Source: an uncultured Clostridia bacterium (GTDB lineage: Bacteria; Bacillota; Clostridia; Oscillospirales; Oscillospiraceae). Taken from it: 57,370 bases of DNA. Every line of letters begins with the position of its first letter. Position 1 is the first letter of the stretch. Where the stretch lies: the NCBI GenBank assembly GCA_947572235.1, contig CANPBB010000007.1:1-57370 (forward strand), written 5' to 3'. The notes beneath the pieces were generated by a model. It was not told the DNA's origin. It worked only from the letters and a program-made list of their open reading frames with translations, and made no database searches. The translations under genes and the position numbers were made by a program. Shown piece after piece: positions 1 to 7,760 of the stretch.

Positions 1-2048
1 ATGACGCTCTCGATCTCAAAGGGCCCGATCCGGTAGCCGCTGGACTTGATGAGATCATCCACCCGGCCCACATACCAGAAGTACCCGTCCTCGTCCCGCC
101 ACGCGGTATCCCCGGTGTGGTACAGCCCGTCATGCCAGGCGGCGTCGGTGCCCTCGGGATTGTTGTAGTATCCGCGGAACAGCCCGCAGATATCCTCGCG
201 ATCCGCCCGGATGACAATCTCGCCCACCTGCCCCACCGGCACACTCTCGCCCTCGGCATCCACCAAGTCCACCGGGTACAGCGGCACGGGCTTGCCCATG
301 GACCCCACCTTGGGGCTCATGCCGATAAGGTTGCCGATCATCACCGTGGTCTCGCTCTGGCCGAACCCCTCCATGACGCTGAGGCCCGTGGCCTTCTGGA
401 ACTGGTGGAAGACCTCCGGATTCAGCGCCTCCCCGGCAATGGTGGCGTGCTGGATGCTGGAGAGGTCGTACTTTCCGATGTCCTCCTTGATAAGCATCCG
501 GTACATCGTCGGCGGTGCGCAGAAGGTGGTGATGTGGTACTTCTCAAACATGGGCAGGATGTCGTGGGCATCAAAGCGGTCAAAGTCATAGACAAACACC
601 GCCGCCTCATTGAGCCACTGGCCGTACAGCTTGCCCCACATGCTCTTGGCCCAGCCGGTGTCGCTGATGGTGAGATGCAGCCCCTCCGGGTCCACGCAGT
701 GCCAGTACTTGGCGGTGATGAAGTGCCCCAGCGGATACTTGTGGCAGTGGGCGGCGGCCTTGGGATAGCCGGTGGTGCCGGATGTAAAGAACATCAGCAG
801 CAGGTCCTCCCCCTGAGGCGCGTCCTCGGCGCGGGGGAAGGAGGAGCGGAACATGGTATACTCACTGTCGAAGTCGTGCCACCCCTCCCGGACACCATTG
901 ACCAGGATCTTGGTCATCCCGGGACAAACCGCCGCCGCGGCCTCCTCCACATGTTCGGGCACTTGGTCGTCCCCGGTAGCCACCACAGCGGTGATGCCGG
1001 CGGCCTTGAAGCGGTACTCCAAATCGTGAGAGAGCATCTGGTTGGACGCCAGCAGCGCCACAGCCCCCAGCTTGTTGAGGCCCATCATGGCAATCCAGAA
1101 CTGGTAGTGCCGCTTCAAGATCAGCAGCACCCGGTCCCCCCGCTGAATGCCCAGGCTCTTAAAATAGTTGGCGGCCCGATTGCTGGCCCGTGAGATGTCC
1201 TCAAAGGTGAAGCACCGCTCCACCTTGTTCTTGTCCACATGGAGCAGAGCCAGCTTTTCCGGCTTCCGCCGGGCCAGCTCATCCACCACGTCGAAGGCGA
1301 AGTTGAAGTGGTCCGGGTCCTTGAAGGAGATGGACTGAAGGGACCCGTCCTCCCCCTCGGCTACGTCGATAAAGTCCTCCCAGATCCGCTTCTCCCGCTC
1401 CTCGCCGGGAACCGTCCGCCGCTCCAGCTTCTTCTCCTTGGCGGGGAGGGGGATGTCCTCGGCGGAGTTTAAGACAATGGCGTAGAAGATGCAGTCCTTC
1501 CCGCCGGTGGCGATCATCCCGTGGGGGGCGGTGGAGTTGTAGTAGATGGTGTCGCCGGGGTTCAAAATCTCAATGTGCTCCCCCACCTGCACCTTTAACT
1601 GCCCCTGTAAAACAATGTCGCACTCCTGCCCCTCGTGGCTGGTGACCTCGATGGGCCGCAGCTGGGCCTCATCGCTGTACTCCGCCAGCACATACAGCGG
1701 CTCCGCCACCCTCTTTTTGAAGTGAGGGGCCATGTTGAAGTAGGTCATGCCGTGGGCGTGCTCGATGTGCTGGCCCTCCCCGGCCCGTGTGAGGGTGTAG
1801 TTGGCAAGCCGCGGGCTGGACCCCTCAATGATGTCCGTCACATCCACCCGGAAGATCTGGGCGCAGCGGTAGATGAAGGCGAAATTCAGGTCGCACTCCC
1901 CGGCCTCACAGGCGCGGTACTCCTCCAGCGGGACACCGGTCTCCTCCGCCATATAGATCTCGGTGAGCCCCTCGATCTCTCTCAGATCCCGGATACGTCC
2001 GGCCATCTCCTGGAGCTTCAGGTCAAGGCTGTTCATGGTAGGTTTCAT
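1..2048 (-). CDS. XRE-cupin-acyl-CoA synthetase (AMP-binding), C-terminus cut by window edge
   Basis: The product should activate a carboxylic acid to its acyl-CoA through an acyl-AMP intermediate. In order it has an N-terminal helix-turn-helix of XRE type (about residues 1-70), a cupin barrel (about 110-190, with the G-D-T-I-Y-Y-N-S-T-A-P-H-G stretch), then a long AMP-binding domain with the P-loop FFTSGTTGYPK, the A5-like GFGQSETT and the hinge region DDLIKSSGYRIGPFE. The gene runs off the left edge, so the last residues are missing. The ATG at 2048 follows a good AGGAGG site at 2052-2058. It is a close paralogue of the gene at 3177-5447 and has the same kind of leader, a T-box. The substrate is not readable from sequence; branched-chain or aromatic acids are possible. 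The HTH-cupin part may sense a ligand or regulate transcription. Confidence 0.9.
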   Translation of the reverse strand, partial: MKPTMNSLDLKLQEMAGRIRDLREIEGLTEIYMAEETGVPLEEYRACEAGECDLNFAFIYRCAQIFRVDVTDIIEGSSPRLANYTLTRAGEGQHIEHAHGMTYFNMAPHFKKRVAEPLYVLAEYSDEAQLRPIEVTSHEGQECDIVLQGQLKVQVGEHIEILNPGDTIYYNSTAPHGMIATGGKDCIFYAIVLNSAEDIPLPAKEKKLERRTVPGEEREKRIWEDFIDVAEGEDGSLQSISFKDPDHFNFAFDVVDELARRKPEKLALLHVDKNKVERCFTFEDISRASNRAANYFKSLGIQRGDRVLLILKRHYQFWIAMMGLNKLGAVALLASNQMLSHDLEYRFKAAGITAVVATGDDQVPEHVEEAAAAVCPGMTKILVNGVREGWHDFDSEYTMFRSSFPRAEDAPQGEDLLLMFFTSGTTGYPKAAAHCHKYPLGHFITAKYWHCVDPEGLHLTISDTGWAKSMWGKLYGQWLNEAAVFVYDFDRFDAHDILPMFEKYHITTFCAPPTMYRMLIKEDIGKYDLSSIQHATIAGEALNPEVFHQFQKATGLSVMEGFGQSETTVMIGNLIGMSPKVGSMGKPVPLYPVDLVDAEGESVPVGQVGEIVIRADREDICGLFRGYYNNPEGTDAAWHDGLYHTGDTAWRDEDGYFWYVGRVDDLIKSSGYRIGPFEIESV

Positions 2049-2074
2049 AGCTTTCCTCCTGTCCTCCCCGGGAC

Positions 2075-2385
2075 GACAAAAAAACCCGTCCCAAAGATAT
2101 GGTAAAATCTTTGAGACGAGTAAGATAAAACATTACCCGCGGTACCACTCAAATTGCGCGCCGAAGGGCGCACCGCTCATCGGGCTCCAGCAAGCCCTAT
2201 GCCTTCACGCAGCAGTCACGGGAAGGGTCTACTGACGCGGCGAAAGCTGCGGGTTCTTCCTTCCAGCTCAGGAGTTACAAACCTGCGGAGCGTTCCTTGT
2301 GGCTTGCACCAACCGCCACTTCTCTGAAGGACGCGCTGCGCTGTCCTCTCCATCATTGCTTTTATTTGATTTGATTGTGGTATGA
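2075..2385 (-). promoter_or_regulatory. T-box riboswitch leader of the first acyl-CoA synthetase
   Basis: On the minus strand the conserved T-box sequence GAGTGGTACCGCGGGT lies at 2150-2135. It is followed by an intrinsic terminator (arms CGTCTCAAAGAT and ATCTTTGGGACG, T-run at about 2086-2078). Upstream, a Stem I-like region carries the AGAGA bulge and the GGUUGGUG loop motif. The 3' side of the specifier loop reads GUUUGUAA just before the closing CUCC. If the specifier is followed by a single purine, as is usual, it would be GUA (Val) at 2278-2276; UGU is an alternative. T-boxes sense uncharged tRNA and relieve termination. Here the controlled gene is an acyl-CoA synthetase, not an amino-acid gene proper. 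Confidence 0.9.
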
Positions 2386-2413
2386 TGTTACCATATCTTT
2401 TGCTGGAGGTCAA
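2385..2413 (-). promoter_or_regulatory. Promoter of the first T-box/acyl-CoA synthetase unit
   Basis: Minus-strand TTGACC (2413-2408), a 17-bp spacer and TAACAT (2390-2385), directly upstream of the T-box Stem I. A SigA-type promoter inferred from sequence alone. Confidence 0.55.
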
Positions 2414-2890
2414 GTGTTAATTTTTGCGCCGGCGGGCGCGGGGCGTTCTTTTTGGTGCTGCGGCGCAGTACAATGACCTTTTCCGCGCCGCCCCGGCGCG
2501 GGGAGGGGGACGGGGGTTTCGCCCCCAGGCGACTTACTTTTCTCTTGTGAGAAAAGTAAGCAAAAGCACCCTTAGGTGTCCGCTCAGGCGGGCCTTAGCC
2601 CCCGCAGGGGGCACGGCCCTTATTCGCTCCCCCCTAAGAACCCCAAGATGCGCGCTCCTTCGGTAGACCGGTGCATCGTCCAACTCTGGCGCTTCGGACG
2701 TAGCGGCGGTGGCTCTCGCTTAGATGAAGGTATCCTGAGAGCGTACCCCCCGTCTATAGTCTTTTCGGCCAGCCCCCGCTGCCGCTCTGCCTCCGTCGCC
2801 CGACTTGCCCCCAGAGCTTGATGCTTGTTTCGCTGTTCGTAGTGCCGCAAATGCCGCCGTGCCTTCCGGTATTGTTTCGGTATACCGTGT

Positions 2891-2969
2891 GTAGGGGCGC
2901 ACATTGTGCGCCCGCTCTATCGACACCCGCGGCACCGGGGAAGGACGGGCGCACGATGTGCGCCCCTAC
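2891..2969. repeat. Inverted-repeat (REP-like) element, 24-bp arms
   Basis: The arm at 2891-2914 (GTAGGGGCGCACATTGTGCG then CCCG) is repeated in inverted orientation at 2946-2969 with one mismatch. Each arm is itself nearly palindromic, so the RNA or ssDNA could form a cruciform of nested hairpins. A related 15-bp inverted pair lies at 27184-27236, which suggests a dispersed intergenic family. Confidence 0.7.
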
Positions 2970-3077
2970 ACCTGTTTTCACAAACCATGCCCGATGACCC
3001 AACCCCGTAGGGGCCGGTGTCCCCACCGGCCCGTCCCCCGACGCCTGCCGTACCCCAGATACCCGCACCCGTAGGGT

Positions 3078-3130
3078 GCGCCGTCCCCCGTCAGCCGGGA
3101 CGGTCCGATCAACCACCCGTAGGGGCGGCC
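3078..3130 (+). repeat. Dispersed intergenic repeat, copy A
   Basis: This about 52-bp block (GCGCCGTC, CCGTCAGCCGGGACGGTCC, GTAGGGGCGG) matches the reverse complement of 33571-33621 over nearly its whole length with few differences. Both copies are intergenic. Confidence 0.65.
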
Positions 3131-3176
3131 TGTAGCCGTCTGCTCTCCCGTCCTCCGCCGCACATTCCCTCTCACA

Positions 3177-5447
3177 TCACAATTTATTCCGCTGAATCTT
3201 CCCGCTGATGGTCTTAGGCAGCTCATCCCTGAACACCACAATCCGCGGATACTTATACGGCGCGGTGTGCTTTTTGACGTAGCTCTGAATCTCTTTTTTC
3301 AGCTCCTCCGTCCCCTCCGTGCCCTTCACCAGCACAATGCTGGCCTTCACCACCTGCCCGCGGAGCTCGTCCGGGGCGGCGGACACGCCGCACTCCAATA
3401 CATACGGCAGCTCCATAATGACGCTCTCAATCTCAAAGGGCCCGATCCGGTAGCCGCTGGACTTGATCACATCGTCCCGGCGGCCCACGTACCAGAGGTA
3501 GCCGTCCTCGTCCTGCCACGCCACATCTCTTGTGTGGTACAGCCCGTCGTGCCAGACCTCCTTGGTCTGTCCCTCGTCCTGATAGTACCCGGCGAAGAGG
3601 CCGCAGGGCAGGGCGCCGTCCTTGGCCCGGATGCAGATCTCGCCGTTCTCACCGGGGGCCACCGGCTCGTCGTTCTCGTCCACCAGCACAAGGTCATAGG
3701 TGGGGATGGGTTTGCCCATGGAGCCGATCTTCTGCTTGTTGCCGATGAGGTTGCCGATGGTCAGCGTGGTCTCCGTCTGTCCGAAGCCCTCGTAGATCTG
3801 GAGCCCCGTCTGGGCCTCGAACTGGCGGAATACCTCCGGATTCAGGGCCTCGCCGGCGGTGGTGGCGTGCTTGATGCTGCTCAGGTCATACTTACTGAGA
3901 TCATCCTTGATAAACATCCGGTACATCGTCGGCGGTGCGCAGAAGGTGGTGATGTTGTACTTTTTGAACATGGGCAGGATATCCGCCGCGTCAAAGCGGT
4001 CAAAGTCGTAGGTGAATACCGCCCCCTCACACAGCCACTGGCCGTAGAGCTTGCCCCACAGGGCCTTCCCCCAGCCGGTCTCGCTGATGGTAAAGTGGAG
4101 GCCGTCGGCGTGGACGCAGTGCCAGTACTTGGCGGTGATGTAGTGCCCCAAAGCGTACTTATAGCTGTGGGCGGCGATCTTGGGATAGCCGGTGGTGCCG
4201 GAGGTGAAGAACATCAGCATGAGATCGTCCCCGCAGGGGGCGTCCTCGCCCCGGGGGAAGTGGGAGCGGTACATGGTGTACTCCTCGTCGAAGTCGTGCC
4301 ACCCCTCCCGCTGGCCGCCCACCAGGATTTTCAGCTTCAAGCTGGGACTCTCCTGCTGGGCGATATCCACCTGCTGGGCGGTGTCCCCGTTGGCGGTGCA
4401 GACGATGGCGCTGACCTCCGCGGCGTTGAAGCGGTAGGAGAAGTCGTGCTCCTGGAGCTGGTTTGTGGCGGGGATGGCGATGGCCCCCAGCTTGTGGAGC
4501 CCCAGAATGGCGAACCAGAACTGGTAGTGGCGCTTGAGCACCAGCATCACCCGATCCCCCCGCTTGATGCCCAGGGCCTTGAAGTAGTTGGCGGCCCGGC
4601 TGGAGGCCCGGGAGATATCGGAGAAGGTGAGGCGCCGCTCATTCTTGTCCCGGTCCAGATGGAGCATAGCCAGCTTCTCCGGGTACTTGGCGGCGATGGC
4701 GTCCACGCAGTCGAAGGCGAAGTTGAAGCGGTCCGCGTTGGGGAAGTCAAGGGACTGGAGTACCCCATGCTCGTCCTCCTTGGCGCTGATGAATTCCTTG
4801 CAGACGTACTCGGCGCTGGACCGGGCCTCCACGATGGAGCGGCGGACGGACATCTCCTCCGCCTTCTCCCCGGAGATAACCACCGCGCAGAACACGCAGG
4901 GCCGGCCGCCTACGGCGATCATGCCGTGGGGGGTGGAGGAGTTGTAGAGGATGCTGTCCCCCTCGCCGAGGATCTCCGTATTCTCCCCCACCTGCACCTT
5001 CAGCTGACCGGAGAGGATGATGTCGAACTCCTGCCCGGCGTGTGTGGTGAGATGGATGGGCATCCGCTGCTGGGCCTCGTCGTACTCATAGGTACAGTAG
5101 TAGGGCTCCGCCAGCTTGTTGCGGAAGAAGGGGGCCAGGTTGGAGATCTCGATGCCCTCCTCCTTGGCGGTCTGCTGGCCCTCTCCCCGGCGGGTGACGG
5201 TGTAGCTGCGCAGATTGGCGCTGTGGCCCTCCAGCAGGTCGGTGATGCCGATACCGAAGGCCAGCGCACACTTGTGGATGAAGGTGAAGGGCAGGTCCGC
5301 CCGGCCGGCCTCATAGGTCAAGTACTCGGCCATGGTGGTGTCGGTTTTCTGGGACATCTCCTCCTCGGTGAAGCCGCAGATCCCCCGCATCTCCTTGATC
5401 CGGAAGGCCACCTCGGCCAGCTGATTTGCCACGCGGTTGGGTTCCAT
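3177..5447 (-). CDS. XRE-cupin-acyl-CoA synthetase (AMP-binding), complete
   Basis: A 756-residue protein with the same three-part plan as its neighbour: XRE-type HTH (about 10-70), cupin (about 110-190, with ILYNSSTPHGMIAVGG), and an AMP-forming acyl-CoA synthetase domain (about 240-756). Visible motifs are FFTSGTTGYPK (ATP-binding P-loop), YEGFGQTETT, YHTRDVAW, the hinge DDVIKSSGYRIGPFE, and the C-terminal KTISGKIQRN carrying the catalytic Lys. The expected reaction is acid + ATP + CoA to acyl-CoA + AMP + PPi in the cytoplasm. The ATG at 5447 lies 10 nt after AAGGAGG. It is strongly similar to the upstream paralogue but has its own promoter and T-box leader. The substrate is unknown. Confidence 0.93.
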   Translation of the reverse strand: MEPNRVANQLAEVAFRIKEMRGICGFTEEEMSQKTDTTMAEYLTYEAGRADLPFTFIHKCALAFGIGITDLLEGHSANLRSYTVTRRGEGQQTAKEEGIEISNLAPFFRNKLAEPYYCTYEYDEAQQRMPIHLTTHAGQEFDIILSGQLKVQVGENTEILGEGDSILYNSSTPHGMIAVGGRPCVFCAVVISGEKAEEMSVRRSIVEARSSAEYVCKEFISAKEDEHGVLQSLDFPNADRFNFAFDCVDAIAAKYPEKLAMLHLDRDKNERRLTFSDISRASSRAANYFKALGIKRGDRVMLVLKRHYQFWFAILGLHKLGAIAIPATNQLQEHDFSYRFNAAEVSAIVCTANGDTAQQVDIAQQESPSLKLKILVGGQREGWHDFDEEYTMYRSHFPRGEDAPCGDDLMLMFFTSGTTGYPKIAAHSYKYALGHYITAKYWHCVHADGLHFTISETGWGKALWGKLYGQWLCEGAVFTYDFDRFDAADILPMFKKYNITTFCAPPTMYRMFIKDDLSKYDLSSIKHATTAGEALNPEVFRQFEAQTGLQIYEGFGQTETTLTIGNLIGNKQKIGSMGKPIPTYDLVLVDENDEPVAPGENGEICIRAKDGALPCGLFAGYYQDEGQTKEVWHDGLYHTRDVAWQDEDGYLWYVGRRDDVIKSSGYRIGPFEIESVIMELPYVLECGVSAAPDELRGQVVKASIVLVKGTEGTEELKKEIQSYVKKHTAPYKYPRIVVFRDELPKTISGKIQRNKL

Positions 5448-5514
5448 GTTGGGTCATCCTCCTTATCACTTGTCTCGAACTGACGGTTAAGAGCCGTGTT
5501 TCTGACGCCAAAAC

Positions 5515-5810
5515 AACAAAAACCCGTCCCAAAGATTTCTCTTTGAGACGAGTTCATAACAACAGCTATGTACCCGCGGTACCACTCAAATTGCACCCCA
5601 AAGGGGTGCCGCTCCTCGGGCTCCAGCAAGCCCTATGCCTTGACGCGGCAGTCACGGAAGCATCCTACTTGGCGCGCCGCGCGGTTCGGACCTTCAGCTC
5701 GGAAGGGATAGGACCTTGGACGCCGCCGCCGCCGGGTTTCCACCATCCCCAGCTCTCTGTACGCGCACTGCGCCCGTCCGTCTTCGTCATCGCTTTTTCT
5801 GATTCAGTTC
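5515..5810 (-). promoter_or_regulatory. T-box riboswitch leader of the second acyl-CoA synthetase
   Basis: The T-box sequence GAGTGGTACCGCGGGT lies at 5587-5572 and the terminator (CGTCTCAAAGAG / CTTTGGGACGGG with a T-run) at about 5550-5515. The Stem I region has the AGAGAG bulge, a GAUGGUG distal loop motif and the GACGAAGAC start. The 3' specifier-loop strand reads CCUAUCC before CUUCCGAG, so the specifier could be AUC (Ile, 5709-5707) or UAU (Tyr, 5710-5708). The layout matches the leader at 2075-2385 but the Stem I sequences differ, so the two units may answer to different tRNAs. Confidence 0.92.
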
Positions 5811-5816
5811 GAGGGA

Positions 5817-5845
5817 ATTTTACTACAAAGTCAGAAGGATGTCAA
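5817..5845 (-). promoter_or_regulatory. Promoter of the second T-box unit
   Basis: Minus-strand TTGACA (5845-5840), a 17-bp spacer and TAAAAT (5822-5817): a near-consensus SigA promoter reading into the T-box leader. Confidence 0.75.
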
Positions 5846-5947
5846 GAAAAATTTTCGCGCGGGGGCGCGCTTGGCGCTCCCGTCCCGTGCGGCACAGCCC
5901 TTGGCGCCTCCCCAAAACGTTATCCCGCCGGACGGCAAAAATACCAC

Positions 5948-5976
5948 TGGAAATCCCCGCTCCCATATACTATAAT
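5948..5976 (+). promoter_or_regulatory. Probable promoter of rpe-recR, with long structured leader
   Basis: Plus-strand TGGAAA (5948-5953), a 17-bp spacer and a perfect TATAAT (5971-5976), preceded by a TAC that may act as an extended -10. The leader to the rpe start is about 230 nt and GC-rich. It includes a hairpin with arms GGGGGCCGGC and GCCGACCCCC (about 5998-6027). No known riboswitch or small-RNA consensus was recognised in it. Confidence 0.5.
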
Positions 5977-6213
5977 AGACCCCGCAAAGCTCTAATTGGG
6001 GGCCGGCAGGCACTCCCCGCCGACCCCCTATCTGATCGCGGCGCGTCCGGCGCGGGGCACAGGGCTGCGCGGGTCGTGTAGAGATCGCCGGGCGCCTCGC
6101 CGCGTACTGTATCCTATGTCTCAGCCGCCGCCGCCGTGCCCCTGAGCCAGAGCGTCCCTTGGGCCTGACCGGCCTGTACAGCCGCCATTTACGTGAGAAA
6201 GGACAGAAAGATC

Positions 6214-6858
6214 ATGGTGAAAATCGCCCCCTCCATCCTCTCCGCGGATTTTGCGAATTTAGCGCAGGAGATCCGCCGCATTGAGACCGCCGACTACGTC
6301 CATGTGGACGTGATGGACGGCGCCTTCGTCCCCAACATCACCGTGGGCCTGCCCGTGGTCCGCTGCCTGCGCTCCGTCACCCGGATGCCCTTGGATGTCC
6401 ACCTGATGGTGGACCGCCCCATCCGCTATGTGGAGCAGTTCTGCGATGCTGGAGCCGACATCGTCACCGTCCATGTGGAGGCGGACACGCCGGAGAACAC
6501 CGCCTTGGCCCTAAAAAAAATTCACGCCAAGGGCAGGAAGGCCGGCGTGGTCCTCCGCCCCAAGACCCCCGCCGAGGCGGCCCGCCCCTACCTGAAGGCC
6601 TGTGATATCATCTTGGTGATGACCGTGGAGCCGGGCTTTGGCGGGCAGAAGTTCATGGCGGACATGATGCCCAAGCTCCGCACCATCCGGGACTGGATTG
6701 ACCAAGAGAATCCGGCCTGTGAGCTGGAGGTGGACGGCGGCGTGGATCCGGTGACAGCCAAGGTGGTCATCGGGAACGGTGCCAACGTCCTGGTGGCCGG
6801 CAGCGCGGTTTACGGCGCGGCGGACATCCCAAGCCGGATCGCGGAGCTGAGGGGGTAG
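6214..6858 (+). CDS. rpe: Ribulose-phosphate 3-epimerase
   Basis: A (beta/alpha)8-barrel enzyme that interconverts D-ribulose 5-phosphate and D-xylulose 5-phosphate in the pentose phosphate pathway. The family signatures are all present in the 214-residue product: SPSILSADF at the N-terminus, HVDVMDGAFVPN, DVHLMV, VEPGFGGQ and the DGGV phosphate loop near the C-terminus. The ATG at 6214 was preferred over an in-frame GTG at 6193 because AAAGGA sits 10 nt upstream of it and the protein then begins like its homologues. It is followed after 6 nt by recR, so the two are probably co-transcribed. A divergent paralogue is at 33829-34518. Confidence 0.96.
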   Translation: MVKIAPSILSADFANLAQEIRRIETADYVHVDVMDGAFVPNITVGLPVVRCLRSVTRMPLDVHLMVDRPIRYVEQFCDAGADIVTVHVEADTPENTALALKKIHAKGRKAGVVLRPKTPAEAARPYLKACDIILVMTVEPGFGGQKFMADMMPKLRTIRDWIDQENPACELEVDGGVDPVTAKVVIGNGANVLVAGSAVYGAADIPSRIAELRG

Positions 6859-6864
6859 AGGCCG

Positions 6865-7464
6865 ATGGAGTATTTTCCCGCACCGCTGGAGAACTTGGTG
6901 GAGCAGTTTCGCAAGCTGCCGGGGATCGGCGGCAAGTCCGCCCAGCGTCTGGCCTTCCACCTGCTGAGCCTCCCCGACGCCGAGGCAGAGGCCTTCGCCG
7001 CCGCCATCTTGGAGGCCAAGCGCACTGTCACCTGCTGCCCGGTGTGCCAGAACCTCACCGCCGGGGGCCTTTGCCCCATCTGCGCCTCCCCCCGCCGGGA
7101 CCGGAATGTGATCTGCGTGGTGGCGGACCCCCGGGACGTGGTGGCCATGGAGCGGTCCAAGGAGTACCGGGGGGTTTACCATGTGCTCCACGGGGTGATC
7201 AGCCCCATGAACCATGTAGGCCCCGACGATCTGCACATCAAGTCCCTGCTGGACCGGGTGGCCGAGGGCACGGCGGAGGAGGTCATCATGGCCACCAATC
7301 CGGACACCGAGGGGGAGGCCACCGCCATGTACCTGGCCCGTCTGCTGCGCCCCTTCGGCGTAAAGGTCACCCGCTTGGCCTACGGCATCCCTGTAGGCAG
7401 CCACCTGGAGTTCGCCGACGACGCCACCCTCATGCGCGCCTTGGAGGGCCGGCAGGAGATATAA
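6865..7464 (+). CDS. recR: Recombination mediator protein RecR
   Basis: A 199-residue RecR that with RecF/RecO helps load RecA on gapped DNA. The product shows the N-terminal helix-hairpin-helix (KLPGIGGKSAQRLAFHLL), the four-cysteine zinc finger (CCPVCQNLTAGGLCPIC) and the Toprim domain (ICVVADPRDVVAMER, ending with the TNPDTEGEATAMYLARLL segment). Length is typical. Many Firmicutes have dnaX-yaaK-recR; here it follows rpe directly, which is unusual. A strong terminator follows. Confidence 0.97.
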   Translation: MEYFPAPLENLVEQFRKLPGIGGKSAQRLAFHLLSLPDAEAEAFAAAILEAKRTVTCCPVCQNLTAGGLCPICASPRRDRNVICVVADPRDVVAMERSKEYRGVYHVLHGVISPMNHVGPDDLHIKSLLDRVAEGTAEEVIMATNPDTEGEATAMYLARLLRPFGVKVTRLAYGIPVGSHLEFADDATLMRALEGRQEI

Positions 7465-7467
7465 GGA

Positions 7468-7499
7468 AAACCGGCCTGTTCACACAGGCCGGTTTTTTT
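7468..7499 (+). terminator. Intrinsic terminator after recR
   Basis: The hairpin AACCGGCCTG / CAGGCCGGTT is followed by seven Ts, starting 4 nt after the recR stop. Confidence 0.9.
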
Positions 7500-7663
7500 G
7501 CGTCTCAATTCCCCTGCGCATAGCTCTCCCCTCCTCTCGGCATAGCCGCTCTTTCTTATGATATACGGATGCCGCCGGCCGGCGGTTACAAATTTCCCCC
7601 ATATTTTTGCCTTGCGCCGCAGGGACGACAAAATATAACAGGAGCCATACCGCCTTTAACAGC
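7500..7663. other. Intergenic spacer without recognised content
   Basis: Between the recR terminator and the promoter of the Crp/Fnr gene. No gene or known RNA was recognised. Confidence 0.4.
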
Positions 7664-7692
7664 TTGCTCCCCGCGTATTTTTGCGCTATAAT
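7664..7692 (+). promoter_or_regulatory. Promoter of the Crp/Fnr-family gene
   Basis: TTGCTC (7664-7669), a 17-bp spacer and TATAAT (7687-7692), about 70 bp upstream of the ATG. No GTGA-N5-TCAC box is seen in this promoter, so autoregulation through that motif is not evident. Confidence 0.6.
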
Positions 7693-7760
7693 ATCATCCA
7701 TATTGTGCGCCCTCCCCGGGCCCCTCCGGCCGGGGCCGCACACCTAAAGGGGGTACTTCC

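Larger units (their letters stand above)
2424..3176. other. Gene-free intergenic stretch with dispersed repeats
   Basis: No reading frame here has a credible ribosome binding site or a recognisable domain. The stretch holds several GTAGGGG-type palindromic repeats (listed separately) and a conserved-looking GC-rich block at about 2530-2880. Short frames through that block look like non-coding repeat sequence. It separates the two paralogous acyl-CoA synthetase units. Confidence 0.5.

Noticed and set aside
2620-3116. Overlapping short minus-strand frames in the 2.4-3.2 kb spacer
   Set aside because: No ribosome binding sites, and the frames read through palindromic repeats; treated as non-coding.
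3267-5483. 738-codon plus-strand frame opposite the second acyl-CoA synthetase
   Set aside because: The minus-strand frame encodes a complete recognisable enzyme; the plus frame resembles no protein and runs into the T-box leader.
5977-6213. A possible 6S or signal-recognition-particle RNA before rpe-recR, suggested by recR context in other Firmicutes
   Set aside because: None of the conserved SRP Alu/helix 8 or 6S central-bubble sequence features were found.
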